From NCBI GenBank assembly GCA_900770655.1, contig CAAGLA010000035.1:1-64000 (forward strand): a stretch of DNA of 64,000 nucleotides. The letters run 5' to 3'. Below the pieces are notes generated by a model. The model was not told where the DNA came from. It did not search any database and worked only from the letters and a program-made list of their open reading frames with translations. Of this stretch, positions 44,552 to 52,211 are shown one piece after another. Numbering within the stretch: position 1 is the stretch's first letter; each line of letters opens with the position of its first letter. The translations under genes were made by a program, and so were the position numbers. This stretch comes from Bacteroidaceae bacterium (GTDB taxonomy: Bacteria; Bacteroidota; Bacteroidia; Bacteroidales; Bacteroidaceae).

Positions 44552-44589
44552 GAACAGCTGCAGTGCATAATGCCGGTGTTCTTTTTTTT
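44552..44589 (+). terminator. Terminator-like hairpin with T8 and no gene before it
   Basis: GAACA (44552-44556) pairs with TGTTC (44577-44581), and GCA (44560-44562) with TGC (44571-44573) inside it, followed by eight Ts (44582-44589). On the plus strand nothing annotated precedes it, so it could end a small RNA or be chance. Confidence 0.3.
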
Positions 44590-44629
44590 GAATATTTTCA
44601 AACTGCTTTTTATTTTAACTTTTTCCTCA

Positions 44630-44662
44630 TTGTGCAGTATTGGAATTTTATTGCTATTTTCG
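44630..44662 (+). promoter_or_regulatory. Candidate promoter of the DUF4878-like gene
   Basis: TTG (44630-44632), 22 bases, TATTTTCG (44655-44662): one mismatch in the -7 box. It lies 20 bases before the ATG. Confidence 0.5.
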
Positions 44663-44682
44663 CGCGGTAAAAATCTTGAATA

Positions 44683-45198
44683 ATGAAAAGGAACTTTTTA
44701 AGTATAGCATTTTCTCTATTTTGTGCAGTTGCCCTTGTTTCGTGCGGCGGTAATAAAAAGAGGGCAGAAATGCCCAATTTGGTAAATGTGTCTGTGTCGC
44801 GTCTCGATAGTGTAGCCGAATTCCATACGGTATTAATGGATACGCCTTCGCAGGTGGCCGTTGCGCTTTTCAATGCCATAACCGCCGGTGATGTCGAGAC
44901 TGTTATGACAAACATCCATTTCCCGAACGAACTTGAGGGTGAAACGTTCAGAGAGTATCTGGTAATGGCTGTCTCTTCCGAAGATTTTGCCACACGTACC
45001 AGTGGCTATACTGCCAATTATACGCCTGTGTCGGAACAGATAAACGGCGATACGGCGTACGTAGAATTGGTGGGCACCACGGTCCTTGACCGGCAAACCC
45101 GTTTCAAAGTGCTGTTGACAATGGTCGATGGATGGTGGAAAGTCGACGGTCCATATTCGGTGCTGCACAGTCAGTTGCCTAGCTCGGTAGAAGAATGA
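44683..45198 (+). CDS. DUF4878-like lipoprotein
   Basis: A 171-residue predicted lipoprotein with lipobox VSCGG (C21). After a linker, residues about 55-165 form an NTF2-like fold: PSQVAVALFNAITAGDVETV, a central helix, then DTAYVELVGTTVLDRQTRFK and VDGWWKVDGPY. This matches the DUF4878 pattern of small envelope proteins in Bacteroidota. Its function is unknown. It ends at a perfect palindromic terminator shared with hisS. Confidence 0.85.
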   Translation: MKRNFLSIAFSLFCAVALVSCGGNKKRAEMPNLVNVSVSRLDSVAEFHTVLMDTPSQVAVALFNAITAGDVETVMTNIHFPNELEGETFREYLVMAVSSEDFATRTSGYTANYTPVSEQINGDTAYVELVGTTVLDRQTRFKVLLTMVDGWWKVDGPYSVLHSQLPSSVEE

Positions 45199-45200
45199 CA

Positions 45201-45248
45201 ATGCAAAATAAGCGGGAAGTGCAATTGCACTTCCCGCTTATTTTGCAT
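45201..45248. terminator. Bidirectional terminator between the DUF4878-like gene and hisS
   Basis: A perfect 48-base palindrome: 24 bases (45201-45224) exactly complementary to 45225-45248, with a GC core and outer A4/T4 tracts. It lies 2 bases past the plus-strand stop and 10 past the hisS stop. Confidence 0.92.
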
Positions 45249-45258
45249 TGTTGTCTGT

Positions 45259-46620
45259 TTATGCAAGTATCTCTTTCAGCTCTTCTGCAGTAACGCTCTT
45301 CTGTTCGCCGGTTGTCATATTCTTGAGTGCAATTCTGCCCTCTGTCATCTCCTGTTCGCCTATAATGGCTACATACGGGATATTGTGGCTGTTGGCGTAA
45401 CCCATCTGCTTCTTCATCTTGTCGCTGCTGGGGAATAGTTCGGCCGAAATTCCGGCTTTTCTAAGCTCCGATATTATACCCAAAGAGTATACCGCCTCTT
45501 TCTCTCCAAAGTTGACAAACATAATCTGTGTTGTCTCTATAGACTCCTTCGGGTATAGTTCCAGTTGGTTCATTACATCATATATTCTGTCGGCACCGAA
45601 TGATATGCCTACACCCGATACTCCGTCCATACCGAAGACACCTGTCAGGTTGTCGTATCTTCCGCCACCGGTAATGCTGCCAATGGCAACATCGAGTGCC
45701 TTTACTTCGAGTATTGCACCGGTGTAGTAGTTAAGGCCTCGGGCAAGGGTGAGGTCGAGGTCGAGCGCGCTGTTAAGCTGCAGGGAACTGAATGTGTTGA
45801 GTATAAAACTTATCTCTTCAACGCCCTTCTCGCCGGTTGCATTGCCTTTAAGTGTCTGTGCAATAATCTCAAGTTTCTCTTCATTGCCGCCTTGAGCCTG
45901 AAGAATAGGCAATAGCTTTTCAACAGATTCGTCGCTTATACCCTTGCTTTTGAGTTCGGCAACTACACCGTCGAGCCCAATCTTGTCTATCTTGTCTATG
46001 GCAACTGTTATGTCAATAATCTTGTCTGGCTCGCCAATGACCTCTGCTATGCCGGCAAGTACCTTGCGGTTGTTGAGCTTAATGGCTACGCGAATACCCA
46101 ATCTCCCGAATACATAGTCTATAAGCTGTATAAGTTCTACTTCGTTAATGAGCGAGTTGTTGCCTATAATATCGGCATCGCATTGGTAGAACTCGCGGTA
46201 ACGGCCCTTCTGCGGTCTGTCGGCACGCCATACAGGCTGTATCTGGTAGCGTTTGAAGGGGAATACCAGCTCGTCGCGGTGCATAACTACGTAGCGTGCA
46301 AATGGCACGGTGAGGTCGTATCGCAGGCCCTTCTCGCAGAACTTGGATGCGAGTTTGGGCGCGTTGCGGCTCAATAGTTCTTCATCGGTGAGGCCCGAAA
46401 AGTAGTCACCGGAATTCTGAATCTTGAAAAGCAGCTTGTCGCCCTCTTCGCCATATTTTCCCATAAGCGTCGACAGGTTCTCCATTGCCGGAGTCTCTAT
46501 CTGCTGGAAACCGAACAGGTGAAATGCTTCGCGTATAGTGTTGAATATGTAGTTTCTCTTAGACATCTCTACAGGAGAGAAATCTCGTGTTCCCTTTGGT
46601 ATTGATGGTTTTGCAGCCAT
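45259..46620 (-). CDS. hisS: Histidyl-tRNA synthetase
   Basis: A 453-residue class II synthetase. Motif 2 reads YREFYQCDADIIG. The histidine loops are LARGLNYYTGAILEV and GGGRYDNLTGVFG. Motif 3 lies in GVGISFGADRIYDVM. The C-terminal anticodon domain starts near MFVNFGEKEAVYSLG. Length is slightly above the usual 420-450 because of an insertion around residues 215-265 between motif 2 and the histidine loops. It starts 12 bases after the metallopeptidase gene. Confidence 0.98.
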   Translation of the reverse strand: MAAKPSIPKGTRDFSPVEMSKRNYIFNTIREAFHLFGFQQIETPAMENLSTLMGKYGEEGDKLLFKIQNSGDYFSGLTDEELLSRNAPKLASKFCEKGLRYDLTVPFARYVVMHRDELVFPFKRYQIQPVWRADRPQKGRYREFYQCDADIIGNNSLINEVELIQLIDYVFGRLGIRVAIKLNNRKVLAGIAEVIGEPDKIIDITVAIDKIDKIGLDGVVAELKSKGISDESVEKLLPILQAQGGNEEKLEIIAQTLKGNATGEKGVEEISFILNTFSSLQLNSALDLDLTLARGLNYYTGAILEVKALDVAIGSITGGGRYDNLTGVFGMDGVSGVGISFGADRIYDVMNQLELYPKESIETTQIMFVNFGEKEAVYSLGIISELRKAGISAELFPSSDKMKKQMGYANSHNIPYVAIIGEQEMTEGRIALKNMTTGEQKSVTAEELKEILA

Positions 46621-46632
46621 TTTTGTTCTGTG

Positions 46633-47352
46633 TTAATCGCGTCTGTTTGTATAAATCATTATATAGTAGAGTAGTGTGGCGAGTGAGGAAAGCGCTGCCA
46701 CTACGTATGTGTATGCAGCCGAGCGCAATGCGCTTGTCGCATATTTGTGGTTGCCGGCATTTGTTATACCTGCTGCCTGCAGCCAAGAGAGCGCACGGTG
46801 GCTTGCATCAATTTCAACCGGTAGGGTAATGAAACTGAAAATCGTTGTCAATGCAAACAGTACAATTCCTGCAAAAAGCAGTTGCGGCATTGTCTCAACA
46901 GTGAGAATGCCTATCAGCAATACCCAAGTCATAATTCTCGACGAGAAAGAAACTACGGGAACAAGCGCTGTACGCATCTTGAGCGGAGCGTATGCTCTGG
47001 CGTGTTGTACGGCGTGCCCGCACTCGTGTGCCGCAACGGCCGCTGCAGCCACACTTGCCGAATAATATACTCCTTCGCTGAGGTTTACAGTCTTGTTTGC
47101 GGGGTTGTAGTGGTCGGTGAGCATTCCTTTTGTGCTTACCACCTTTACGTCGTATATACCGTTATCGTGCAACATCTTTACAGCGATGTCGTGCCCGGTC
47201 ATTCCAACTGGAATCTTGGAATATCGTTCGAACTTGCTGTTGAGGCTTGCCTGTATCATATAGCTGACAATGGCAACCGCAGCAAATATAATTAAATATG
47301 TATAGTCGTAACTTACTTGTTGTACTGCTGAATATATTAAGCTGTGTATCAT
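46633..47352 (-). CDS. YugP-like zinc metallopeptidase
   Basis: A 239-residue membrane protease-like protein of the Zn_peptidase_2 (YugP) family. The zinc motif AAAVAAHECGHAVQHARAY (HExxH type) lies near residue 113. Three or four hydrophobic segments are visible: YLIIFAAVAIVSYMIQ at the start, IMTWVLLIGILTV and LLFAGIVLFALTTIFSFITL. The substrate is unknown. It is between purA and hisS, an arrangement consistent with co-transcription. Confidence 0.92.
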   Translation of the reverse strand: MIHSLIYSAVQQVSYDYTYLIIFAAVAIVSYMIQASLNSKFERYSKIPVGMTGHDIAVKMLHDNGIYDVKVVSTKGMLTDHYNPANKTVNLSEGVYYSASVAAAAVAAHECGHAVQHARAYAPLKMRTALVPVVSFSSRIMTWVLLIGILTVETMPQLLFAGIVLFALTTIFSFITLPVEIDASHRALSWLQAAGITNAGNHKYATSALRSAAYTYVVAALSSLATLLYYIMIYTNRRD

Positions 47353-47400
47353 ATATTTTTATTTGGTTAATACTCGTGGAACTGTTTTTAAAGAGTTCCC

Positions 47401-48672
47401 TTAATCTATTGAACGTGTAATCGTCTGGTCGCGGTCGGGGCCTATAGAGAGATACTTTACCGGAACACCTAGCTCTTTCTCCAAGAACTTGATATAATCC
47501 TTGAATGCTTCGGGAAGTTCCTCTTCGCTCTTTAGCTTTGTGAGATCTGTCATCCAGCCTTTTACTTCGGTATATACCGGTTCAACGCCCTCTATGTCGT
47601 ATGGCAGGTGTGTGAGTGTCTCGCCATTCTTCTTGTATGCTATACAAGCCTTTATTACAGGGAATGTGTCGAGCACATCGCTCTTCATAAGAATGAGGTG
47701 GGTAACACCGTTTATCATTATAGTGTATTTAAGTGCAACAAGGTCTATCCAGCCACAACGGCGTTCACGGCCTGTAACAGCTCCGTATTCGTGTCCGCGG
47801 TCACGCATTTCGGCACCAACTTCGTCAAATAGCTCTGTAGGGAACGGGCCTGCACCTACTCTTGTGCAGTATGCCTTTGTGATGCCGTATACATCGCCAA
47901 TTCTGTTGGGTGCCACGCCAAGTCCTGTGCAGGCGCCGGCACAAACAGTGTTCGAAGATGTAACGAACGGGTAGCTTCCGAAGTCAACGTCGAGCATACT
48001 GCCCTGTGCGCCTTCGCATAGAACCGATTTCCCTTCGTTAAGAAGGTCGTTTATGAACTGCTCGCTGTCTATGAGACGGAACTTCTTCAGGTACTCTATG
48101 CCTTCTAGCCAAGCCTTTTCCATTTCTGCAATGTCGTAGCTGTAGTGCATATCGGCAAGTATCTGTTCGTGGCGTGCCTTGGCTTGTGCATACTTCTCTT
48201 CGAAATTTTCGAGAATATCGCCAACACGAAGGCCGTTACGGCTAATCTTGTCGGTGTATGTGGGACCTATACCCTTGCCTGTTGTACCCACTTTTGCATC
48301 ACCTTTTGCAGCTTCGTATGCAGCGTCGAGTATACGGTGTGTTGGGAGTATAAGGTGGGCCTTCTTCGATATGAAGAGGTTCTTGGTCAGGTCGTAGCCT
48401 GCCTCTACAAGGCTTTCGGCTTCGCCTTTGAAGAGCGCAGGGTCCAGTACCACTCCGTTGCCTATAATATTGGTCTTTCCGCCTTGGAATATGCCCGAAG
48501 GTATTGAGCGAAGAACAAATTTCTTTCCCTCGAACTCCAGTGTATGTCCTGCATTGGGGCCGCCCTGAAAACGTGCAACTACATCGTAATTGGGAGTGAG
48601 AACGTCTACTACTTTTCCTTTACCCTCGTCGCCCCATTGGAGGCCTAATAATACATCAATATTCTGTTTCAT
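47401..48672 (-). CDS. purA: Adenylosuccinate synthetase
   Basis: A 423-residue GTP-dependent enzyme joining IMP and aspartate, the first committed step to AMP. The P-loop-like start GLQWGDEGKGKVVDVL carries D15; GGPNAGHT carries H43, the catalytic acid. GTTGKGIGPTYTDKISRNGL and GAQGSMLDVDFGSYPFVTSS are conserved, as is TGRERRCGWIDLVAL. It overlaps the upstream Fur-family gene by 4 bases (ATGA). Confidence 0.98.
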   Translation of the reverse strand: MKQNIDVLLGLQWGDEGKGKVVDVLTPNYDVVARFQGGPNAGHTLEFEGKKFVLRSIPSGIFQGGKTNIIGNGVVLDPALFKGEAESLVEAGYDLTKNLFISKKAHLILPTHRILDAAYEAAKGDAKVGTTGKGIGPTYTDKISRNGLRVGDILENFEEKYAQAKARHEQILADMHYSYDIAEMEKAWLEGIEYLKKFRLIDSEQFINDLLNEGKSVLCEGAQGSMLDVDFGSYPFVTSSNTVCAGACTGLGVAPNRIGDVYGITKAYCTRVGAGPFPTELFDEVGAEMRDRGHEYGAVTGRERRCGWIDLVALKYTIMINGVTHLILMKSDVLDTFPVIKACIAYKKNGETLTHLPYDIEGVEPVYTEVKGWMTDLTKLKSEEELPEAFKDYIKFLEKELGVPVKYLSIGPDRDQTITRSID

Positions 48673-49154
48673 TGCTGTTCGGTTTTTTTAGTCATTCGTG
48701 CCTTACGTCTCTTCATTGCTTGGTGGCATTTGTTACAGAGCCCGTATATGTGCAGCGAATAGTGTGTTTTATGAAATTTCTTAATGTTATTAGCTAATGT
48801 ATTGTTCAGGTTTATATTGTTTATCTCTGTTATTTTACCGCATTTTGTACAAATGAGGTGTGCTTTCTCGCTTCCATAGCTCTTTTCGTAGCACGATACA
48901 TCGCCTAACTGGTGATGCGTTACAAGGTTTGCATCCATAAGCAGCGAAATGGTATTGTATACCGTTGCGCGGCTGACCCTGAATTTTTCGTTCTCTTCCA
49001 AGTGCTTGAGCAAGGTCTCAATCTCGAAGGGGCCGTTTATGGAATATATTGCATTGAGAATTGCAAATCTTTCGGGTGTGCGGCGGCACTTGTTGTCTTT
49101 AAGGTAGTCGTTCAATATCCCGTTTACTATATCTGCAATTTTGCTGTTTTCCAT
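48669..49154 (-). CDS. Fur-family transcriptional regulator
   Basis: A 161-residue winged-helix regulator. The DNA-binding region reads TPERFAILNAIY, then FRVSRATVYNTISLLMDANL. Two CxxC pairs (C102/C105 in LICTKCGK and C140/C143 in GLCNKC) form the structural zinc site. The regulatory metal site is reduced: where Fur has a His-rich HHxH before the first CxxC, this protein has EKAHLIC with one His (H99). It may be a zinc-stabilised protein with altered metal response. It is translationally coupled to purA, so it might control purine synthesis or merely share the operon. Confidence 0.93.
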   Translation of the reverse strand: MENSKIADIVNGILNDYLKDNKCRRTPERFAILNAIYSINGPFEIETLLKHLEENEKFRVSRATVYNTISLLMDANLVTHHQLGDVSCYEKSYGSEKAHLICTKCGKITEINNINLNNTLANNIKKFHKTHYSLHIYGLCNKCHQAMKRRKARMTKKTEQQ

Positions 49155-49180
49155 TCTGCCTGTTCAGTAGATTCAATATA

Positions 49181-49188
49181 CAAAGTTA
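49181..49188 (-). promoter_or_regulatory. -7 box of the Fur-purA operon
   Basis: The minus strand reads TAACTTTG, matching TAnnTTTG, 27 bases before the Fur-family start. The -33 element is unclear. Confidence 0.5.
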
Positions 49189-49310
49189 TCTCTTTTTTTA
49201 AAATATGATGTAGAAACTCCTTTAAAATTCTATAAAATGTGGAAACAATGCCCAAAATATTCATTTACTGGCGCATAACTCTTTTCCTTTGGGCATACTT
49301 ATTGCTATAC

Positions 49311-49348
49311 AAAAAGACGAGGGCAGCTGTTTTCTTAACCACCCTCGT
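49311..49348 (-). terminator. Terminator of the AraC-AlkD pair
   Basis: ACGAGGG (49317-49323) pairs with CCCTCGT (49342-49348), with an 18-base loop. On the minus strand it is followed by CTTTTTG. It lies 17 bases after the AlkD-like stop. Confidence 0.65.
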
Positions 49349-49364
49349 TGTTTTATTCAACTTT

Positions 49365-50006
49365 TTATATGAGCCTGTCGAGCAGCTCGCCAATGGCTTC
49401 TCCCTCTTCGTTTGCCGCGGAAAGTATTCTCTCTCTAGCATCGGGTACCATTTCCAAGTAGGTAGCCAATGCATTGCAGGCACAATTAAGGAGCGGCCGG
49501 CTCTCCTCGGCTATTGCAAGCGCAAGAACCTTTGCGGCAAATCCGTTCTCAATTTCTTTTCGCGGAAGCCTCCCTTGTCTCATAATGTGTGAAAGGGTGA
49601 GGTAGCCGCAGTAGGGGAACAATCCCTCCTTTCTGCTTGCCCACTCCATAGAGAGCAGGTCGGCACCGGGAAGGTGGCAGAGAATGTTCATTGCAAGATG
49701 GTCGGCTATTTCGGTGAAATTCGCTTCGGCTATCCAACTTTCTGCCACAGTTGTGTACTCCTCTTCGGGCAACAGATATATTGCAAGCAGTTTGCACTCT
49801 CTTATATTCTCTTTCCAGAGTGCCGTGGCAAGTTCTTTCCCTTTTGTGTAGTGCGAAGCTATCTCCTTAAGCCGTGGAATCTCTACACCGAAATTTATCT
49901 TGTAGTTAAGCCCTTGCCGGCGTTGAAGGGTAGATACAACACCGTTCATAGCCAATCGTAGGCTTTTCTTAATTGATTTTATGGTTTCGTTAATATCTTC
50001 GTGCAT
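49365..50006 (-). CDS. AlkD-like DNA alkylation repair protein
   Basis: A 213-residue all-helical protein of the HEAT-like alkylation-repair family. The pattern IPRLKEIASHYTKGKELATA followed by LWKENIRECKLLAIYL matches the first AlkD repeats, and MEWASRKEGLFPYCGYLTLS the later ones. AlkD glycosylases remove positively charged alkylated bases. The usual W-D signature before the third repeat is not seen: the region reads ANFTEIADHLAMNIL. Activity is therefore uncertain. It follows the AraC-type regulator by 4 bases. Confidence 0.75.
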   Translation of the reverse strand: MHEDINETIKSIKKSLRLAMNGVVSTLQRRQGLNYKINFGVEIPRLKEIASHYTKGKELATALWKENIRECKLLAIYLLPEEEYTTVAESWIAEANFTEIADHLAMNILCHLPGADLLSMEWASRKEGLFPYCGYLTLSHIMRQGRLPRKEIENGFAAKVLALAIAEESRPLLNCACNALATYLEMVPDARERILSAANEEGEAIGELLDRLI

Positions 50007-50010
50007 AATC

Positions 50011-50445
50011 TTATTTTGCAGCGACGTGTCTTTTTCGGTAGTTGTTGGGTGTCTCGCCCATTACACGGTAGAATGATGCGTAGAACGATTGCCTGTTGGC
50101 GAAGCCCACGCAAGAACCAATCTCTTCAATAGTGAGGTCGAGAAACCTCTTGTCGGTCATTCTGTGTAGCGCCTCTTTAATGCGGTACTCATTCACAATA
50201 CAGGAAAAATTCATTCCGAACCGCGAATTAATTACAGCCGAAATGTACCGGGTATTTGTGTTGAGCTCCTGTGCCAGCTGTTTTGCCGAAAAATCTTTAT
50301 CGCGGTATCTCTTTTCAATGACAATTTTATTAAGAATCTTATCATACAATTCATCGGCAAGCTCGGCACGTATAAGCGAGCGATAAGCAGCGTTCTTTTC
50401 CTGCCTGTCTTTAATGTTGTAAGGGGATGTTCTTTTTTCTGCCAT
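50011..50445 (-). CDS. Minimal AraC-type HTH regulator
   Basis: A 144-residue protein that is mostly one AraC/XylS DNA-binding domain: FSAKQLAQELNTNTRYISAV for the first helix-turn-helix and LTIEEIGSCVGFANRQSFYA for the second, ending FYRVMGETPNNYRKR. The 50 N-terminal residues are helical and charged, too short for a ligand domain. It resembles the HTH output domains of hybrid sensors. Just 4 bases separate it from the AlkD-like gene. A possible -7 box TAAATTTG lies at 50475-50468. Confidence 0.88.
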   Translation of the reverse strand: MAEKRTSPYNIKDRQEKNAAYRSLIRAELADELYDKILNKIVIEKRYRDKDFSAKQLAQELNTNTRYISAVINSRFGMNFSCIVNEYRIKEALHRMTDKRFLDLTIEEIGSCVGFANRQSFYASFYRVMGETPNNYRKRHVAAK

Positions 50446-50633
50446 AGTGGTGTTTTCAATGTTCCCCCAAATTTACAATAAATTGCCAAACTATTTAATT
50501 ATTTCAGGCTTAATTTCGTTTTTTATATGATATTATCACCTTTTTGTTATAAAAAGTGCATAAAAATGCATTTCTACTGCGGTGATTATTTGATTGTTCT
50601 TTTTTTTGATACATTGCATTTCTATTTTTTTGC

Positions 50634-51419
50634 TCACTCCCAGCGCAATAATTCTTCGGCTTTTCTTCGGCTTTCTGTAGCAAGTGCAGTCTTGCCCAAA
50701 TTATCGTACAGTATGGCTTGCAGTATATAGTGGCTTGCATTTTCGGGCTGCAGGCCAATCGCTGTTTCTACATCGAGCAGTGCAAGTTCATATTGCCCGA
50801 GTTCCCTCTCTACATTGCTTCGGGCAATGTAGAATTCTGCAATTTGTGGTTTTTGCTCTATGAGTATTGTTGCCAAAGAGAGAGCCTCGCCTAGCTTGCC
50901 CGAACTTTGGTATAGCATCACCATTCCAAGCTTGGCCCTGTCGTCGTCGGGGTCCATACGCAGCAGAGTATTGAACTCTTCCATAGCCTTGTCGAAATTG
51001 TTGCGTGAGTATATCATTGCCCGGCAATAGAGGGCATCGTAGTTTGCCGGTTCTGCGGCAATAATGGTGTTGCAGTCGGCAAGTGCACATTCAAGGCTGT
51101 CGAGTGCTGTGTATATATTTGCACGAAGCAGCAGGAGAAGTCCGTTTCCCGGCTTTATGGCAAGAGCTTTGTTGCAGTTGGCAAGTGCATCCTCTCTCTC
51201 GCCGCCAAGCAAAAGGGAGTGCGCAAGCAAGGAGAGGGCATACACCTTTTCACTATCGTTCCCGGCTGTTGAGAGTGCATTGTTGAATGCCTCTCTCGCC
51301 CTAAGATAATCTTGTCTTTGGACAAGTATCCTTCCGTTGTTGCATATATCGTCAAAGTTCTGTGAACGGCAGTTCACGGCAAGCATCAGCAGCAGTGTAA
51401 TTATTGTTGCTTTTTTCAT
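50634..51419 (-). CDS. Exported TPR-repeat protein
   Basis: A 261-residue protein with a signal peptide (ITLLLMLAVNC; a lipobox is possible but imperfect) and about six tetratricopeptide repeats, such as ILVQRQDYLRAREAFNNALS, AHSLLLGGEREDALANCNKA, LRANIYTALDSLECALADCN and LGQYELALLDVETAIGLQPE. The ATG at 51419 starts the signal peptide; the longer frame lies in the intergenic region. It would be a periplasmic or membrane scaffold; partners are unknown. Confidence 0.9.
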   Translation of the reverse strand: MKKATIITLLLMLAVNCRSQNFDDICNNGRILVQRQDYLRAREAFNNALSTAGNDSEKVYALSLLAHSLLLGGEREDALANCNKALAIKPGNGLLLLLRANIYTALDSLECALADCNTIIAAEPANYDALYCRAMIYSRNNFDKAMEEFNTLLRMDPDDDRAKLGMVMLYQSSGKLGEALSLATILIEQKPQIAEFYIARSNVERELGQYELALLDVETAIGLQPENASHYILQAILYDNLGKTALATESRRKAEELLRWE

Positions 51420-51548
51420 TCCTGTCTCTTGGTTTAAGAACGCTGTTGCGAAGTTAATATATTTATTATAAGGTATAGGATATGTTGCCAATCTTTAAAT
51501 GATTATAACAGTTTTTTGCCTTTTTAGTCATAAAATGGCATTACAGCA

Positions 51549-51580
51549 TTTGAAGATTGGGAATTATTTGCTTATCTTCG
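51549..51580 (+). promoter_or_regulatory. Promoter of tRNA-Arg
   Basis: TTTG (51549-51552), 20 bases, TATCTTCG (51573-51580). There is one mismatch to TAnnTTTG and good spacing. It lies 31 bases before the tRNA. Confidence 0.65.
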
Positions 51581-51611
51581 CGGCAGAATTGAGAGAACAA
51601 CTCATTTTCCT

Positions 51612-51683
51612 GCCTTGGTAGTTCAATGGATAGAATAAGTCTCTCCTAAAGATTAGATTCGGGTTCGATTCCCGACCGAGGTA
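51612..51683 (+). tRNA. tRNA-Arg (anticodon CCT)
   Basis: The acceptor arms GCCTTGG and CCGAGGT pair with two wobbles, then discriminator A. The anticodon stem AGTCT/AGATT encloses the loop CTCCTAA, with CCT in the middle, reading AGG arginine codons. The T arm has GGGTTCGATTCCC. CCA is not encoded. Confidence 0.95.
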
Positions 51684-51684
51684 C

Positions 51685-51717
51685 AATATAGCCGCAGAAG
51701 TCTTCTGCGGCTATATT
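51685..51717. terminator. Terminator after tRNA-Arg
   Basis: A 33-base near-perfect palindrome: 51685-51700 is complementary to 51702-51717 around one base. It lies just past tRNA-Arg and 10 bases after the stop of the convergent L,D-transpeptidase gene, so it can serve both. Confidence 0.85.
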
Positions 51718-51726
51718 TATGCTGCC

Positions 51727-52197
51727 TTAAATCTCGTCGGGCTCTATTGTCACTCTCATTCCAGTGTGGCATAGGGGGTAGAGCATTGTTATGTCTTCGT
51801 TCTTTAGCCTTATGCATCCGCGGCTGCTGCGTGTCCCTATAGACTCGGGGAATATTGTGCCGTGTATGCCAATGTCGTTGAATCCCGGCACCTTTAGCCT
51901 AAAGAAGTATGGACCGTATGCGCCAGCTCTCATTCCTTGTCCGTCGCCAAAGTCATATTTCCACGAAGATGCATCGTACATCATCTTTATAGTAAACTCT
52001 CCTTCCGGCGTCTTGTGGTCGCCGGCGCGTGTCTTGTTGCCATAGTTAATACCGCAGGCCACAGGGCAGTCGAAAATAGTATCGTTTGCCTCGTTTACCA
52101 CATACAGGTGCAGCTGTTTCTTTGAAATTATAATACGGTTCTTTGCCGCAGCTGCCAGCGGCAAGAGCAGAAGCAGCAGAATAAATATTTTCTTCAT
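51727..52197 (-). CDS. L,D-transpeptidase (YkuD-family) protein
   Basis: A 156-residue exported YkuD-domain protein with signal peptide FILLLLLLPLAAAA. The active-site motif is HGTIFPESIGTRSSRGCIRL, with the catalytic cysteine in SRGCIRL. It would form 3-3 crosslinks in peptidoglycan or anchor lipoproteins. It begins 14 bases after sprA in the same direction. It is a minimal domain with no LysM or other extra part. Confidence 0.95.
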   Translation of the reverse strand: MKKIFILLLLLLPLAAAAKNRIIISKKQLHLYVVNEANDTIFDCPVACGINYGNKTRAGDHKTPEGEFTIKMMYDASSWKYDFGDGQGMRAGAYGPYFFRLKVPGFNDIGIHGTIFPESIGTRSSRGCIRLKNEDITMLYPLCHTGMRVTIEPDEI

Positions 52198-52211
52198 TTC
52201 GGGTATGTTTG

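Larger units (their letters stand above)
44261..44682. other. Divergent intergenic region between pta and a DUF4878-like gene
   Basis: About 420 bases. It holds the long pta leader (44261-44443) with a small palindrome TTGTCGCCCGACAA near 44370, the pta promoter, and a terminator-like hairpin on the plus strand (44552-44589). The part nearest 44683 is AT-rich and carries the promoter of the plus-strand gene. Confidence 0.6.
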
